64,000 nt of DNA from Rhizobium sp. ICMP 5592 (GTDB taxonomy: Bacteria > Pseudomonadota > Alphaproteobacteria > Rhizobiales > Rhizobiaceae). Shown piece by piece: positions 38,026 through 46,884 of this stretch. The notes under the pieces were generated by a model that worked only from the letters and a program-made list of their open reading frames with translations, was not told the origin of the DNA and made no database searches. The stretch is from contig NZ_QSNT01000002.1 in the NCBI RefSeq assembly GCF_009498525.1, forward strand, positions 992,001 to 1,056,000, given 5' to 3'. Within the stretch, counting starts at the first letter, position 1. Each line of letters opens with the position of its first letter. The position numbers and the translations under genes are program-made.

Positions 38026-38038
38026 TGTCGATATAATC
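38026..38038. promoter_or_regulatory. Shared 13-mer upstream of ssuD
   Basis: Second copy of TGTCGATATAATC. It lies after the hairpins, so transcription of ssuD-C-B could start here independently of ssuA. Confidence 0.45.
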
Positions 38039-38117
38039 GGTAGTCTATGCCACTATCCCTTGGAAGCCCCAAGGGACATGCTCCCGATGACACGCGCCTA
38101 GAAGACAGGAAAACACC

Positions 38118-39293
38118 ATGACCGCGACTGTTAAACCCATCGACTTCCTGTGGTTCATTCCGACCTCCGGCGACGGCACCTATCTGGGCTCGACCGATCT
38201 TAATCGCGGGCCGGAAATTGGCTATCTCACGCAGATCGCCCAGGCGGTCGACCGGCTCGGCTATTCAGGCGTGCTGCTGCCGACCGGTGTCTCCTGCGAG
38301 GAGTCATTTATCACCGCCGCCGCTTTGTCGGCGCATACGCAGAAGCTGAAATTCCTGGTGGCTATCCGCCCCGGCACGGCGTCGCCGGCCTACTACGCGC
38401 GTCTCGCCTCGACGCTTGATCGTGTTTCGAACGGCCGCGTGCTGCTTAACATCGTTGTTGGCGGCAGCCCGGCCGAGCTGGCGGGCGACGGCATTCATCT
38501 CGAACATGACGAGCGCTATGCTCACGCCGATGAGTTCTTCACCGTCTGGGAAGAGCTTATGGAGAAGGGCTCTTCGACATTCGAAGGCAAGTACATCACA
38601 GCGACCAACGCAAGGCTTGGTCTGCCTCCGGTGCAGTCACCGCGTCCGCCGCTCTATTTCGGCGGCTCCTCGGATGCCGGTATCGATTTTTCGGTGGGCC
38701 GCGTCGACAAGTATCTGACCTGGGGCGAGCCGCCGGCGCAGGTGGCCGAAAAGGTCGAGAAGGTCCGCGCCGCCGCCGCCAAGAAGGGCCGCGAAGTCAG
38801 CTTTGGCATCCGTCTGCATTTCATCGTCCGTGAGACGGACGAAGAGGCTTGGGCCGCAGCCGACCGACTGATTTCCAAGCTCGATGACAAGACGATCAGC
38901 GAAGCGCAGGAGCAATTCGTCAATCAATCGGATTCCGTCGGCCAGAAGCGCATGGCCGCCCTTCATGGCGGTCGCCGCGACAAGCTCGAAGTTTCGCCGA
39001 ACCTCTGGGCGGGTGTTGGCCTTGTCCGCGCCGGCGCCGGCACAGCGCTCGTCGGTTCGCCGAAGACGGTCGCGGCACGGCTGCGCGAATACCAGGAGAT
39101 CGGCATCGAAACGGTGATCGGTTCCGGCTATCCGCATCTGGAAGAGGCCTATCGTGTCTCGGAATTGCTGTTCCCTGAACTTGGGCTGTCCCGCGAGGAA
39201 CAGCGAGCAGGCTTCCGCAACGAATTTGGCGCCAAGCAGATCTTCGCCGGTGGTAGCCACGGCGGCAATCTGAAAGTCGTTTCCGGCTCGTAA
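38118..39293 (+). CDS. ssuD: FMNH2-dependent alkanesulfonate monooxygenase SsuD
   Basis: 391-aa luciferase-like flavin monooxygenase that splits C1-sulfonates to aldehyde and sulfite. [17 protein letters not shown] opens the TIM barrel. [46 protein letters not shown] and the late [17 protein letters not shown] are family hallmarks. The flavin reductase SsuE is not encoded nearby, so another reductase must supply FMNH2. Confidence 0.95.
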   Translation: MTATVKPIDFLWFIPTSGDGTYLGSTDLNRGPEIGYLTQIAQAVDRLGYSGVLLPTGVSCEESFITAAALSAHTQKLKFLVAIRPGTASPAYYARLASTLDRVSNGRVLLNIVVGGSPAELAGDGIHLEHDERYAHADEFFTVWEELMEKGSSTFEGKYITATNARLGLPPVQSPRPPLYFGGSSDAGIDFSVGRVDKYLTWGEPPAQVAEKVEKVRAAAAKKGREVSFGIRLHFIVRETDEEAWAAADRLISKLDDKTISEAQEQFVNQSDSVGQKRMAALHGGRRDKLEVSPNLWAGVGLVRAGAGTALVGSPKTVAARLREYQEIGIETVIGSGYPHLEEAYRVSELLFPELGLSREEQRAGFRNEFGAKQIFAGGSHGGNLKVVSGS

Positions 39294-39317
39294 CGCGAAC
39301 AGATCAGGGAGATACTC

Positions 39318-40154
39318 ATGTCGGCATTCGACACGTCCTTCGTCCGCGTTGCCGCGCAAAGCCGGGTGCGCCCGATCAAGCCAGCGCAGCCGGCCATCTC
39401 CCTGGAGCGGTTTTTGCCTTTCCTGTTGCCCGTCGTTGTCATAGCGGCCTGGCAGCTTGGCTCATCGGTCGGGTGGATTTCCACGCGCATCATGCCGTCG
39501 CCGGCGGCGGTCGTCGTTGCCTTCTGGCAGACGACGATCTCCGGGCAGTTGCCGCATAATATCCTCGTCAGCGCCGGCCGCGCCTTTGCCGGCCTGCTGG
39601 TTGGCGGCTCGATCGGTTTCCTGCTCGGCATCGCCAACGGTGTATCTCGGCTGTCGGAGAAGCTGACCGACACGACGCTGCAGATGCTGCGCACCATCCC
39701 GCATTTGGCCATGGTGCCACTGGTTATTCTCTGGTTCGGGATCGGCGAGGAATCGAAGCTGTTCTTGACCGCGCTCGGCGTCATGTTCCCGATCTATCTC
39801 AATACCTATCACGGCGTTCGCAATGTCGATCGCGGCCTGATCGAGATGGGCCGGGTCTATGGCATGAGCAACTGGACGCTGTTCAAGAAGGTGATTTTTC
39901 CCGGCGCCCTGCCGTCGATCCTCGTCGGCCTGCGCTTCGCGCTCGGCATCATGTGGCTGACGCTGATCGTGGCGGAATCGATCGCCGCCTCCTCGGGCAT
40001 CGGCTACATGGCCAACAACGCGCGTGAATTCGGCATGACCGATGTCGTGGTGCTGACGCTGGTGATCTATGCCGTGCTCGGCAAGCTTGCCGATGTCGTC
40101 GCCCGGGCGCTGGAGCGCAGGGCCTTGCGCTGGAACCCGGCCTATCAGAATTGA
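39318..40154 (+). CDS. ssuC: Alkanesulfonate ABC transporter permease SsuC
   Basis: 278 aa BPD-type permease with six helices. The EAA-type loop is [34 protein letters not shown]. It starts 24 bp after ssuD and ends 10 bp before ssuB, so the genes are one operon. Confidence 0.93.
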   Translation: MSAFDTSFVRVAAQSRVRPIKPAQPAISLERFLPFLLPVVVIAAWQLGSSVGWISTRIMPSPAAVVVAFWQTTISGQLPHNILVSAGRAFAGLLVGGSIGFLLGIANGVSRLSEKLTDTTLQMLRTIPHLAMVPLVILWFGIGEESKLFLTALGVMFPIYLNTYHGVRNVDRGLIEMGRVYGMSNWTLFKKVIFPGALPSILVGLRFALGIMWLTLIVAESIAASSGIGYMANNAREFGMTDVVVLTLVIYAVLGKLADVVARALERRALRWNPAYQN

Positions 40155-40164
40155 GGAGATATCC

Positions 40165-40968
40165 ATGACCGCCATCGCATTGGAACGCGATCATCGGGGT
40201 TCCTCCGGGAGTGCTCCGTTGCAGACGGGTGCTGCCGCCATCCACATCAAGGGTCTGGAAAAGAGCTTTGACAATAATCGCGTGCTGCGCGGCATCGATC
40301 TCGATATTCCCGCCGGCCAGTTCGTTGCCGTCATCGGCAAGAGCGGCTGCGGCAAGAGCACGCTGCTGCGCATTCTGATGGGGCTGGATGAGCCGACGGC
40401 AGGCCATCTTCGTTTCGAGACTACGGACGCGAATGATGAAGCGCCAAATGCCCGCATCGTCTTTCAAGAGCCGCGATTGCTGCCCTGGCTTTCCGTTGCC
40501 GACAATGTCGCCGTTGGTCTGGGTGAGGGCTTGCCGCAACAGGTGGTGCGGTCTGAAACCGCAGCGGTTCTTTCCGAAGTGCAGCTGGCCGAGAAGGCTG
40601 GCGAATGGCCGTCGAGGCTTTCCGGCGGCCAACGGCAGCGTGTGGCGCTTGCCCGCGCGTTGGTGAGCAAGCCCGGCGTCTTGGCGCTGGACGAGCCGCT
40701 CGGCGCGCTGGACGCGCTCACCCGCATCAGCATGCAGGAACTGCTGAACCGCGTCTGGCGCGAACTCGGCTTCACGGCCGTTCTTGTGACGCATGATGTC
40801 AGCGAGGCCGTGCATCTCGCTGATCGTGTCGTCGTGCTGGACGAGGGACGGATCGTGCTTGATCTCGCCGTTCCCCATCCGCATCCCCGCCGCCACGGAA
40901 ATCCGGCGCTCGCCGAACTTGAGGGACAGTTGCTGGCTGCTATTCTCGGGGATGCCAAAGTCGGCTAA
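40165..40968 (+). CDS. ssuB: Alkanesulfonate ABC transporter ATPase SsuB
   Basis: 267 aa. Walker [10 protein letters not shown], signature [15 protein letters not shown], Walker [15 protein letters not shown] and H-loop [15 protein letters not shown] are intact. GAGGAG precedes the ATG. The last gene of the ssu operon, it overlaps by 4 bp the stop end of the convergent SRPBCC gene. Confidence 0.93.
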   Translation: MTAIALERDHRGSSGSAPLQTGAAAIHIKGLEKSFDNNRVLRGIDLDIPAGQFVAVIGKSGCGKSTLLRILMGLDEPTAGHLRFETTDANDEAPNARIVFQEPRLLPWLSVADNVAVGLGEGLPQQVVRSETAAVLSEVQLAEKAGEWPSRLSGGQRQRVALARALVSKPGVLALDEPLGALDALTRISMQELLNRVWRELGFTAVLVTHDVSEAVHLADRVVVLDEGRIVLDLAVPHPHPRRHGNPALAELEGQLLAAILGDAKVG

Positions 40969-41441
40969 TTCGGCCTGGCCTCATTGCCCTCGACATAGAG
41001 CCGCAGATTGTCGAAGCCTATTTCCGTGCCCATCAGCCGCGAACCATTGTCGCCATAACCGTCGAGAAAGACTACCTGTTCGGTGAAGAGCATTCGGGTG
41101 CCGGACGGCTCGGGCGCGAAGGCGACGGTGGCGAGCGACACCGAGATCCGCTTGTCGTCGAGCATCATGTCGAAGGCATAGATGATGCGCTCGTTGGGCA
41201 CGATGTCGATATAGCGGGCCTGATAGGCGTGCACCACGCCGTCCGTCGAGGCGATGCGGTTGCTCTCGCTGCCGCCGGGGCGAAAATCGAGCTGATAGTC
41301 CAGCGGCGTCCATTCCCCATGGCAGGAAAACCATTGGCGCTTGTTCTCGGCCACTGCCCAGGCGCCGAAGACGCGCGGCAGGGGCGCCTTGAAATGCCGC
41401 TCTATGGTGAGCGTCGTATGTTCTGTCGATCTCCCGGTCAT
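40965..41441 (-). CDS. SRPBCC (AHSA1-like) family protein, ArsR-linked
   Basis: 158 aa START-like fold ([56 protein letters not shown]). The start overlaps the ArsR gene stop by 4 bp. ArsR-AHSA1 pairs are a very common bacterial arrangement with unknown ligands. The two may form a repressor and a ligand-binding protein of the same response. Confidence 0.87.
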   Translation of the reverse strand: MTGRSTEHTTLTIERHFKAPLPRVFGAWAVAENKRQWFSCHGEWTPLDYQLDFRPGGSESNRIASTDGVVHAYQARYIDIVPNERIIYAFDMMLDDKRISVSLATVAFAPEPSGTRMLFTEQVVFLDGYGDNGSRLMGTEIGFDNLRLYVEGNEARPN

Positions 41442-41782
41442 TCCATTATCGTCTCCGTGGAAGTATCGGCCAGAAACTGATCCAGCCGGTCAAAGCTCCT
41501 GTTCCATCCCGCCTTGCGCTCGGTGATCCAGCGCTCGACCGATGCCAGCGCCTCCTTGCGCAGATGATAGGTTCGCACGCGGCCAGATTTTTCCGACAGC
41601 ACCAGACCGCTGCTCTCTAGTACCTGCAGATGCTTCATCACAGTCGGCAGCGCCATGGCAAATGGCTGCGCCAGTTCCGTCACTGAGGCGGGGCCGTTAC
41701 CAAGACGGTCGATCATGCCGCGCCGGCTCTGGTCCGACAGTGCCTGGAACATGCGGTCGAGGGCTAGGGGTTCTTCAAGCAT
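41438..41782 (-). CDS. ArsR/SmtB-type transcriptional regulator
   Basis: 114 aa winged helix: FQALSDQSRRGMIDRLGNGPA, SVTELAQPFAMALPTVMKHLQVLE as recognition helix, and GRVRTYHLRKEA wing. No metal-binding cysteine pair (the ELCVCDL motif is missing), so it is not an arsenic or zinc sensor. It overlaps GST by 8 bp and the SRPBCC gene by 4 bp, and two matching operators lie before the operon. Confidence 0.9.
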   Translation of the reverse strand: MLEEPLALDRMFQALSDQSRRGMIDRLGNGPASVTELAQPFAMALPTVMKHLQVLESSGLVLSEKSGRVRTYHLRKEALASVERWITERKAGWNRSFDRLDQFLADTSTETIME

Positions 41783-42467
41783 GCGGGCGTTCCGAGCGGA
41801 ACTGCGCGGGCAGATTTTCGTGATAGGGATAGAAATGGAAGTAGGGCATCGCCTCCTTCAGCACGCGGGCGAAGGACGGACGTTCGAGCAGGCGCTGGTA
41901 ATAGTGCGTCAGCCGGACATGTTGTTTGCCGAAGGGCACCAGCGTTTCGGCGTAGAATAGTGCCGGGGCTGCGGCGCAATCTGCCATCGTCAGTGCGTTT
42001 CCGGCGATCCAGGTTTTTTCGCCCAGTTGCTGCTCGATCATGCCATAGGCGGTGCGCAACAGTGTTTGCGCCTGCTCGACGCTTGCAGGATCACGCACGC
42101 CTTCGGGCCGATTCTTGTCAGCGACGATCGCCTGCATTGGCGCCTGGACATAAAGATCGAAGAAGCGATCCCAGAGGCGGACGCAGAGCGCATCCGTCGG
42201 ATCGGGCGGCAGCAAGGGCGTTGGGCCGGGATAATGCTGATCGAGATATTCGATGATGATACTGGTTTCCGGAACGGTGCTGTCGAGCGCCTCGTCGCGC
42301 AGGACGGGGAATTTCCCGATTGGCCACAGCCGGAGCAGCGAGGCGCGCGATTCCTCGTTGCCGAGATCGATGATACGGCTCTCGAACGGCGTGCCGTTTT
42401 CGTAGAGTGCCATCAGGACCTTGTGGCAAAAAGAGGCAAGGGGGTGCTGATAAAGAAAAAGGGACAT
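41775..42467 (-). CDS. Glutathione S-transferase family protein
   Basis: 230 aa. Thioredoxin-like N-domain (LYQHPLASFCHKVLMALYEN; ends at VPETSIIIEYLDQHY with the glutathione-binding Glu-Thr-Ser) and helical C-domain with GNALTMADCAAAPALFY. First gene of the operon with the ArsR and SRPBCC genes, which suggests a detoxification response. The inducing compound is unknown. Confidence 0.9.
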   Translation of the reverse strand: MSLFLYQHPLASFCHKVLMALYENGTPFESRIIDLGNEESRASLLRLWPIGKFPVLRDEALDSTVPETSIIIEYLDQHYPGPTPLLPPDPTDALCVRLWDRFFDLYVQAPMQAIVADKNRPEGVRDPASVEQAQTLLRTAYGMIEQQLGEKTWIAGNALTMADCAAAPALFYAETLVPFGKQHVRLTHYYQRLLERPSFARVLKEAMPYFHFYPYHENLPAQFRSERPHA

Positions 42468-42504
42468 GCTGAGACCTTCCCGCAGCGAGGCTTCGTTCTG
42501 AAAC

Positions 42505-42520
42505 TTAACCGAATGGCTAA
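42505..42520. promoter_or_regulatory. Operator copy 1 of GST-ArsR-SRPBCC operon
   Basis: TTAACCGAATGGCTAA fits TTAnCC-N4-GGnTAA, 38 bp upstream of the GST start. The same pattern recurs 49 bp further upstream. Likely bound by the ArsR-type regulator of the operon. Confidence 0.6.
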
Positions 42521-42553
42521 GTAACAGAACGGCAACGACCAGGCAAGGAATAG

Positions 42554-42569
42554 TTATCCAGTTGGGTAA
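42554..42569. promoter_or_regulatory. Operator copy 2 of GST-ArsR-SRPBCC operon
   Basis: TTATCCAGTTGGGTAA fits TTAnCC-N4-GGnTAA and lies within a longer imperfect palindrome (42549-42574). Paired with copy 1. Confidence 0.6.
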
Positions 42570-42597
42570 CTATTCAGGATGTTCTACGCGAAGCGCC

Positions 42598-43422
42598 TCA
42601 TTCCGCGATGAGGCGCGCAATGATCAGATGGCCCGGCGTCGGTTGTCCGTCTTCCATGCGAACATTGATATCGGTGATCTCGACCAGTTCGAAGCCGGTC
42701 GCTGTGAGACGTTCGCGCACATAGCTTTCCGCGTGGGCGAAACGCTGATGCGGGCCGACCATGTAGGAGCGACCAGCAAGCGCGGCGTCGGGCAAGGTCT
42801 CGGAGGAGAAGATGAAGAGTCCGCCTGGCGTCATGTTTTCAGCGGCGCCGAAGAAGAGCGGCTCCAGCGCACCGAGATAGGGCAGAACGTCGGTGGCGGT
42901 GATCAGGTCGAAAGGCTCCTCGTCATTGTCGTCAAGGAAATCCTCGACTTCGGCGACGAACAGCGTCTCGTAGAGGTCCTTCTCGTGTGCGACTTCGACC
43001 ATGTTCTCGGAAATGTCGATGCCGGTGATGTCCTCGACGATGTCGCGCAGCGTGCCGCCGGTCAGTCCCGTGCCGCAGCCGAGATCGAGCATGCGCTTGA
43101 ACGGACCGAGACCGAGCGCCTGCAACCGCTGGCGCACAAGAACCGGAACGTGATAGCCAAGCTGCTCGACAAGTACGTCCTCGAAGACTTCGGCATGCTG
43201 GTCGAACAGGGTCTCGACATAGGCGTCGGGCGCCTTCACCGGCGTTTCGCCGCGGCCCATCGAGGCGATGCGGACAGCCGCGCCGCCATGGTCGTCGGGA
43301 TCGATCGCCAGCACTTGCTGATAGGCGTTGACGGCGGCATCGATGTCGCCGGCCTTCTCCAGCGCGAGCGCGCGGTTATAGGCTTCCGCCAGCGCGTCTT
43401 CGTCGATCTTCTTCTTAGCCAT
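42598..43422 (-). CDS. SAM-dependent methyltransferase with N-terminal TPR
   Basis: 274 aa. One or two TPR-like helices (ALAEAYNRALALEKAGDIDA) precede a class I methyltransferase fold, with motif I LDLGCGTGLTGG and motif II region FDLITATDVLPYLG. Such TPR-methyltransferases are common in alphaproteobacteria, with no agreed substrate. Monocistronic. Confidence 0.87.
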   Translation of the reverse strand: MAKKKIDEDALAEAYNRALALEKAGDIDAAVNAYQQVLAIDPDDHGGAAVRIASMGRGETPVKAPDAYVETLFDQHAEVFEDVLVEQLGYHVPVLVRQRLQALGLGPFKRMLDLGCGTGLTGGTLRDIVEDITGIDISENMVEVAHEKDLYETLFVAEVEDFLDDNDEEPFDLITATDVLPYLGALEPLFFGAAENMTPGGLFIFSSETLPDAALAGRSYMVGPHQRFAHAESYVRERLTATGFELVEITDINVRMEDGQPTPGHLIIARLIAE

Positions 43423-43471
43423 GGGACACCAGCCTTTCCGTTTGTCAGGCAGGCCTTAAGGCGCTTCCTTA

Positions 43472-43510
43472 GCTTTTGCAAATAGTTTGGGGCTTTTGCA
43501 AATGGTTTGG
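43472..43510. repeat. 19-bp tandem direct repeat
   Basis: GCTTTTGCAAATAGTTTGG (43472) and GCTTTTGCAAATGGTTTGG (43492) differ at one base, with 1 bp between. They lie between the methyltransferase and usg genes. A tandem operator or a simple duplication are both possible. Confidence 0.6.
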
Positions 43511-43519
43511 CAGCCAGCG

Positions 43520-43786
43520 CTAGTGCAGGATGAACTCTCCCTTCAGCGCGCGCCACTCGGTCGCCGAGATCAGCTTGCGATGGACATAGCGCACCGAATG
43601 CAGCGGTCCGTCCAGCTTTTCCTGCCAGAACTTCAGGAAGCCGCGCATCTCGGGAAAGTTGGGGGCGAGGTCATAGTCCTGCCAGATATAGGTCTGTAGA
43701 AATTGAGGATGATCGGGCAGGCGATAGAAGATCTGCGCCGTGGTCAACCCGTAGCCTTGCAACTGCTTTTGCATGTCGTCGTGCAT
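43520..43786 (-). CDS. Usg family protein
   Basis: 88 aa. LQGYGLTTAQIFYRLPDHP and LQTYIWQDYDLAPNFP..FLKFWQEKL are the Usg hallmark, a family first noted beside trp genes and still without a known role. The ATG at MHDDMQKQL has an AGAGAG element upstream and gives normal length. No trp gene is in the window. Confidence 0.88.
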   Translation of the reverse strand: MHDDMQKQLQGYGLTTAQIFYRLPDHPQFLQTYIWQDYDLAPNFPEMRGFLKFWQEKLDGPLHSVRYVHRKLISATEWRALKGEFILH

Positions 43787-43981
43787 GAGGTCTCTCTTTC
43801 TGCTTCCACTGCTTTCCATGATAGATGGTCACGGATAAATGGAAGCACTTCAAGGTAAACCTATGCTTTATAAAAGTGTCACGAAAGAAAATTTATTCAC
43901 AGAAATCAATATGATAGCAGCCTATGAAGGTGAGTGCTGCTAGGCAGCGGGCGGCATTGGCAGATGTCGCCCGAAATCGGA

Positions 43982-44812
43982 TCAACGTTTCAGATGCCGC
44001 GTCAGATAGCCTTCCATGCGAGCCCAGCCGTTGCGCATGACTTCGACGATCGAAAGATAGAAAATCGCCGCCCAGAGATAGGCTTGATAGTCGTAGGTCT
44101 GCGAGAAGGCGTAGCGCGTCTCTCCCATCAGATCATAGACGGTGATGATGGAGACGGTTGCCGAACTTTTGATCAGCAGAATGATCTCGTTGCCATAGGG
44201 ACGCAACGCGACGATCAAGGCTTGCGGCATGATGACCTTGTAGAAAGTCACAAGCTTGTGCAGGCCGAGCGACGCAGCGGCCTCGCTCTGGCCGCGATGG
44301 ACGCTCTGGATGGCGCCACGCACGATTTCCGCCTGATAGGCTGCGGTGTTCAGTGTGATGGCAAACAGACCGCAGTTGAAGGGATCTCGGAAGAACCACC
44401 AGAGACCGATATAGTCGAGGAAGCCGCGCGCCTGCGGAAAGCCGTAATAGACGATGAAAATCTGCGCCAGCAGCGGCGTGCCACGGAAGAGATAGACATA
44501 GCCATAGGTCAGGCTGCCCAGAATCTTGTTCTTCGACATTCTGGCAAGGGCGAGCGGAATTGAGAGTATCGCGCCGAGAATAAAGGAATATCCCACCAGC
44601 GTTACGGTGATCCAGAGACCATGCAGGAAACGCGGGCCGAACTTGAAGAATTTTGCGTTGTCCCAGTTGGTGATCATCATCGTGATCAGTGCGATGCCGA
44701 GCAGCGCCCAGATGAGCAGGAAAAAGTAGCCGACAATACGGGATTTGGAGACGCGCTTCATCGTCTCCGGCGGTGCCGGCTGTGCCGGGATCAATGCTTC
44801 AGCGTAGCTCAT
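43982..44812 (-). CDS. Amino-acid ABC transporter permease (HisM-like)
   Basis: 276 aa, with the His/Glu/Gln/Arg/opine permease fold and five or six helices. GLWITVTLVGYSFILGAILS and the EAA loop GQSEAAASLGLHKLVTFYKV are diagnostic. It overlaps its partner permease by 4 bp. By similarity of receptor and permeases the system takes up basic or related amino acids. Confidence 0.9.
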   Translation of the reverse strand: MSYAEALIPAQPAPPETMKRVSKSRIVGYFFLLIWALLGIALITMMITNWDNAKFFKFGPRFLHGLWITVTLVGYSFILGAILSIPLALARMSKNKILGSLTYGYVYLFRGTPLLAQIFIVYYGFPQARGFLDYIGLWWFFRDPFNCGLFAITLNTAAYQAEIVRGAIQSVHRGQSEAAASLGLHKLVTFYKVIMPQALIVALRPYGNEIILLIKSSATVSIITVYDLMGETRYAFSQTYDYQAYLWAAIFYLSIVEVMRNGWARMEGYLTRHLKR

Positions 44813-45612
44813 CGGCGAAACTCCGCGCGTTTTGCCCAGCGATCGAGGTAGGACAAACCAGCTGAGGAGATGATGGCAAGTACCAGATAGAGGGAGCAGG
44901 CAACGGCGTAGAAGAAGAACGGCTCCTTTGTCGAGCGTACGGCCAAGCCTGTCTGGCGGATGATATCGGCAAGCCCGATGATGGAAACATAGGACGTGTC
45001 CTTCAGCAGGTTCATCCAGAGATTCCCGAGATTGGGGAGTGAAATGCGGATCAGCTGCGGCAGGATGATCAGACGCATCGTGCGGACGCGGTGAAAGCCG
45101 AGGGCGTCGCCTGCTTCATACTGACCTTTGGGAATAGCCCTGAAGGCTGATAGCAGCACTTCCGAACAATAGGCTGAAAAGACGATCGAAAGGGCGATCA
45201 TACCGGCAACGAAGGCATTGATCTCGACCGGTCCGTTATAGCCGATATATGCGAGGGCCGTTTGCAGCAGGATCTGCATGCCGTAGTAGATGATGAAGAG
45301 GGTCAGAAGCTCCGGCAGGCCGCGGAAGATGGTGGTGAACACGCCGGCGGCTAGCCGTAGCGACCGTTCCTCGGATTGCTGCGCCAGCGCGACCAGGAAG
45401 CCGACGATCAGGCCGAGCGGTAATGTCAGGACGGCCACCGTTATCGTGACCCTGAGGCCACCCGCGATCTCGTCGCCCCAACCGGTATCGCCGCAGGCAA
45501 TCACGGTGTTCTGGCCGAACAAGGTGAAAAGTCCGACCGGGCCGCACAGCGGATCGAAAATATTACTCAGCCAAGCCCATAGAGAGCCGAGCGCGGAAAA
45601 CAATCCGCCCAT
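44809..45612 (-). CDS. Amino-acid ABC transporter permease (HisQ-like)
   Basis: 267 aa, same family. GLRVTITVAVLTLPLGLIVG and EAA loop GQYEAGDALGFHRVRTMRLI. Upstream lies the receptor gene, separated by an intrinsic terminator, so permeases are made in smaller amounts. No ATPase gene follows in this window; a shared HisP-type ATPase encoded elsewhere is likely. Confidence 0.9.
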   Translation of the reverse strand: MGGLFSALGSLWAWLSNIFDPLCGPVGLFTLFGQNTVIACGDTGWGDEIAGGLRVTITVAVLTLPLGLIVGFLVALAQQSEERSLRLAAGVFTTIFRGLPELLTLFIIYYGMQILLQTALAYIGYNGPVEINAFVAGMIALSIVFSAYCSEVLLSAFRAIPKGQYEAGDALGFHRVRTMRLIILPQLIRISLPNLGNLWMNLLKDTSYVSIIGLADIIRQTGLAVRSTKEPFFFYAVACSLYLVLAIISSAGLSYLDRWAKRAEFRR

Positions 45613-45664
45613 ACTATATTTCCCCTCACGGCTTGGGCCGTGTTACTCTTCTTTAGCCGTTGTC

Positions 45665-45698
45665 AAACAAAAACGGCGGAAGGGCAAGCTTCCGCCGT
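45665..45698 (-). terminator. Attenuating terminator between receptor and permease genes
   Basis: ACGGCGGAAG and CTTCCGCCGT form a perfect 10-bp stem with a 6-nt loop. On the minus strand it is followed by a U-rich tract (TTTTTGTTT). It lies between the substrate-binding gene and the permeases. Confidence 0.8.
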
Positions 45699-45726
45699 CA
45701 TCTTTTCCCAAGGAATCGACAGGCGA

Positions 45727-46509
45727 TCAGTTGCCGTAGACGTCGAAGTCGAAATACTTGTCCTGGATCTTTTTGTAGGTGCCGTCAGCGCGGATCGCGG
45801 CAATGGCCGCGTTGAACTTGTCCTTGAGCGCGGTATCACCCTTGCGAAGGCCGATACCGGCGCCGATACCGTTGATTTCCGGATCGATCTTCAGCGTGCC
45901 GAGGAGCTTGCAGCAGCTGCCGGCGTCGGACTTGACCCATTCCGAGAGGACGACGACATCGTCAATGACGGCATCGATACGGCCGTTCGAGAGGTCGAGC
46001 TTGTATTCGTCCGGCGACGGATAGAGCTTGAGTTCAGCGTCCTTCAGGTGCGCCGTGGCGTAGTTGGCGTGCGTGGTCGAGGACTGTGCGCCGATGCTCT
46101 TGCCCTTCAGGGCCTCATCGCTCGTGTCGGCAATCTTGGAATCCTTCGGCACGGCGATAGCCGGCGGCGTGTTGTAGTACTTGTTGGTGAAATCAATGGT
46201 CTTTTCACGCTCCGGCGTGATCGACATGGATGAAACGATGGCGTCGAACTTCTTGGCCTGGAGGGCCGGGATGATGCCGTCGAAATCCTGATTCACGAAA
46301 GTGCACTTGATCTTCATCTGATCGCAAAGCGCATTGGCTATATCGATGTCGAAGCCGACGATCTTGCCCGAGGCATCGAGCGATTCGAACGGCGGGTAGG
46401 TGGCGTCCGTGCCGATGACGATCGAATCGCCGTCCGCGAGCGCGGCGCCTGCGAAAAGCGACATCGCTGCAAGCGATGCAGCAGCGAAAAGACGGGTGGA
46501 GATGTGCAT
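45727..46509 (-). CDS. Amino-acid ABC transporter substrate-binding protein
   Basis: 260 aa with signal peptide (ending FAGAALA). SBP family 3 core: VIGTDATYPPFESLDASGKI, GFDIDIANALCDQM, FDAIVSSMSITPEREKTIDFT. The best relatives are lysine/arginine/ornithine or histidine receptors (ArgT/HisJ), but specificity is not certain. The ATG at MHISTRLFA starts the signal peptide. Confidence 0.9.
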   Translation of the reverse strand: MHISTRLFAAASLAAMSLFAGAALADGDSIVIGTDATYPPFESLDASGKIVGFDIDIANALCDQMKIKCTFVNQDFDGIIPALQAKKFDAIVSSMSITPEREKTIDFTNKYYNTPPAIAVPKDSKIADTSDEALKGKSIGAQSSTTHANYATAHLKDAELKLYPSPDEYKLDLSNGRIDAVIDDVVVLSEWVKSDAGSCCKLLGTLKIDPEINGIGAGIGLRKGDTALKDKFNAAIAAIRADGTYKKIQDKYFDFDVYGN

Positions 46510-46884
46510 TTTGATCCTCTCTGTTGGCGACCGGCAGCTCTTTTTCTTCATTGGCGGCCGGCCGGAATGGAGCGGGCCAAGGACCCGCCTTGGTAAGATA
46601 ATCGTACTTTTTTTCCGCAAATTGCAACTGGAATTACAAAGGGCTTCCGCACTGCACACTGTCTTCCAAGTGCGTTGCATGGCTTCACAAACTGAATGAA
46701 AGCCGTCCGACGCATTCAGCTAGGGTTAATTCAGCCCTTCTAATAGTGCCGGAACAATACGCCCCCTGCCGCGATTCAACCTTACGAAGAACGAAAATCG
46801 GCCGGGATCATGAGACATCGCCTCTGCGGGCTTGCATCCGCAACCCGGCGGATAATGAAGATAAGATAAGAGGAGACCCCATCT
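46510..46884. other. Divergent promoter region, no gene seen
   Basis: Lies between the amino-acid receptor gene and the OmpA-like gene. No convincing ORF, RNA gene or palindromic operator; a short T-rich run occurs near 46605-46615 only. Confidence 0.5.
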
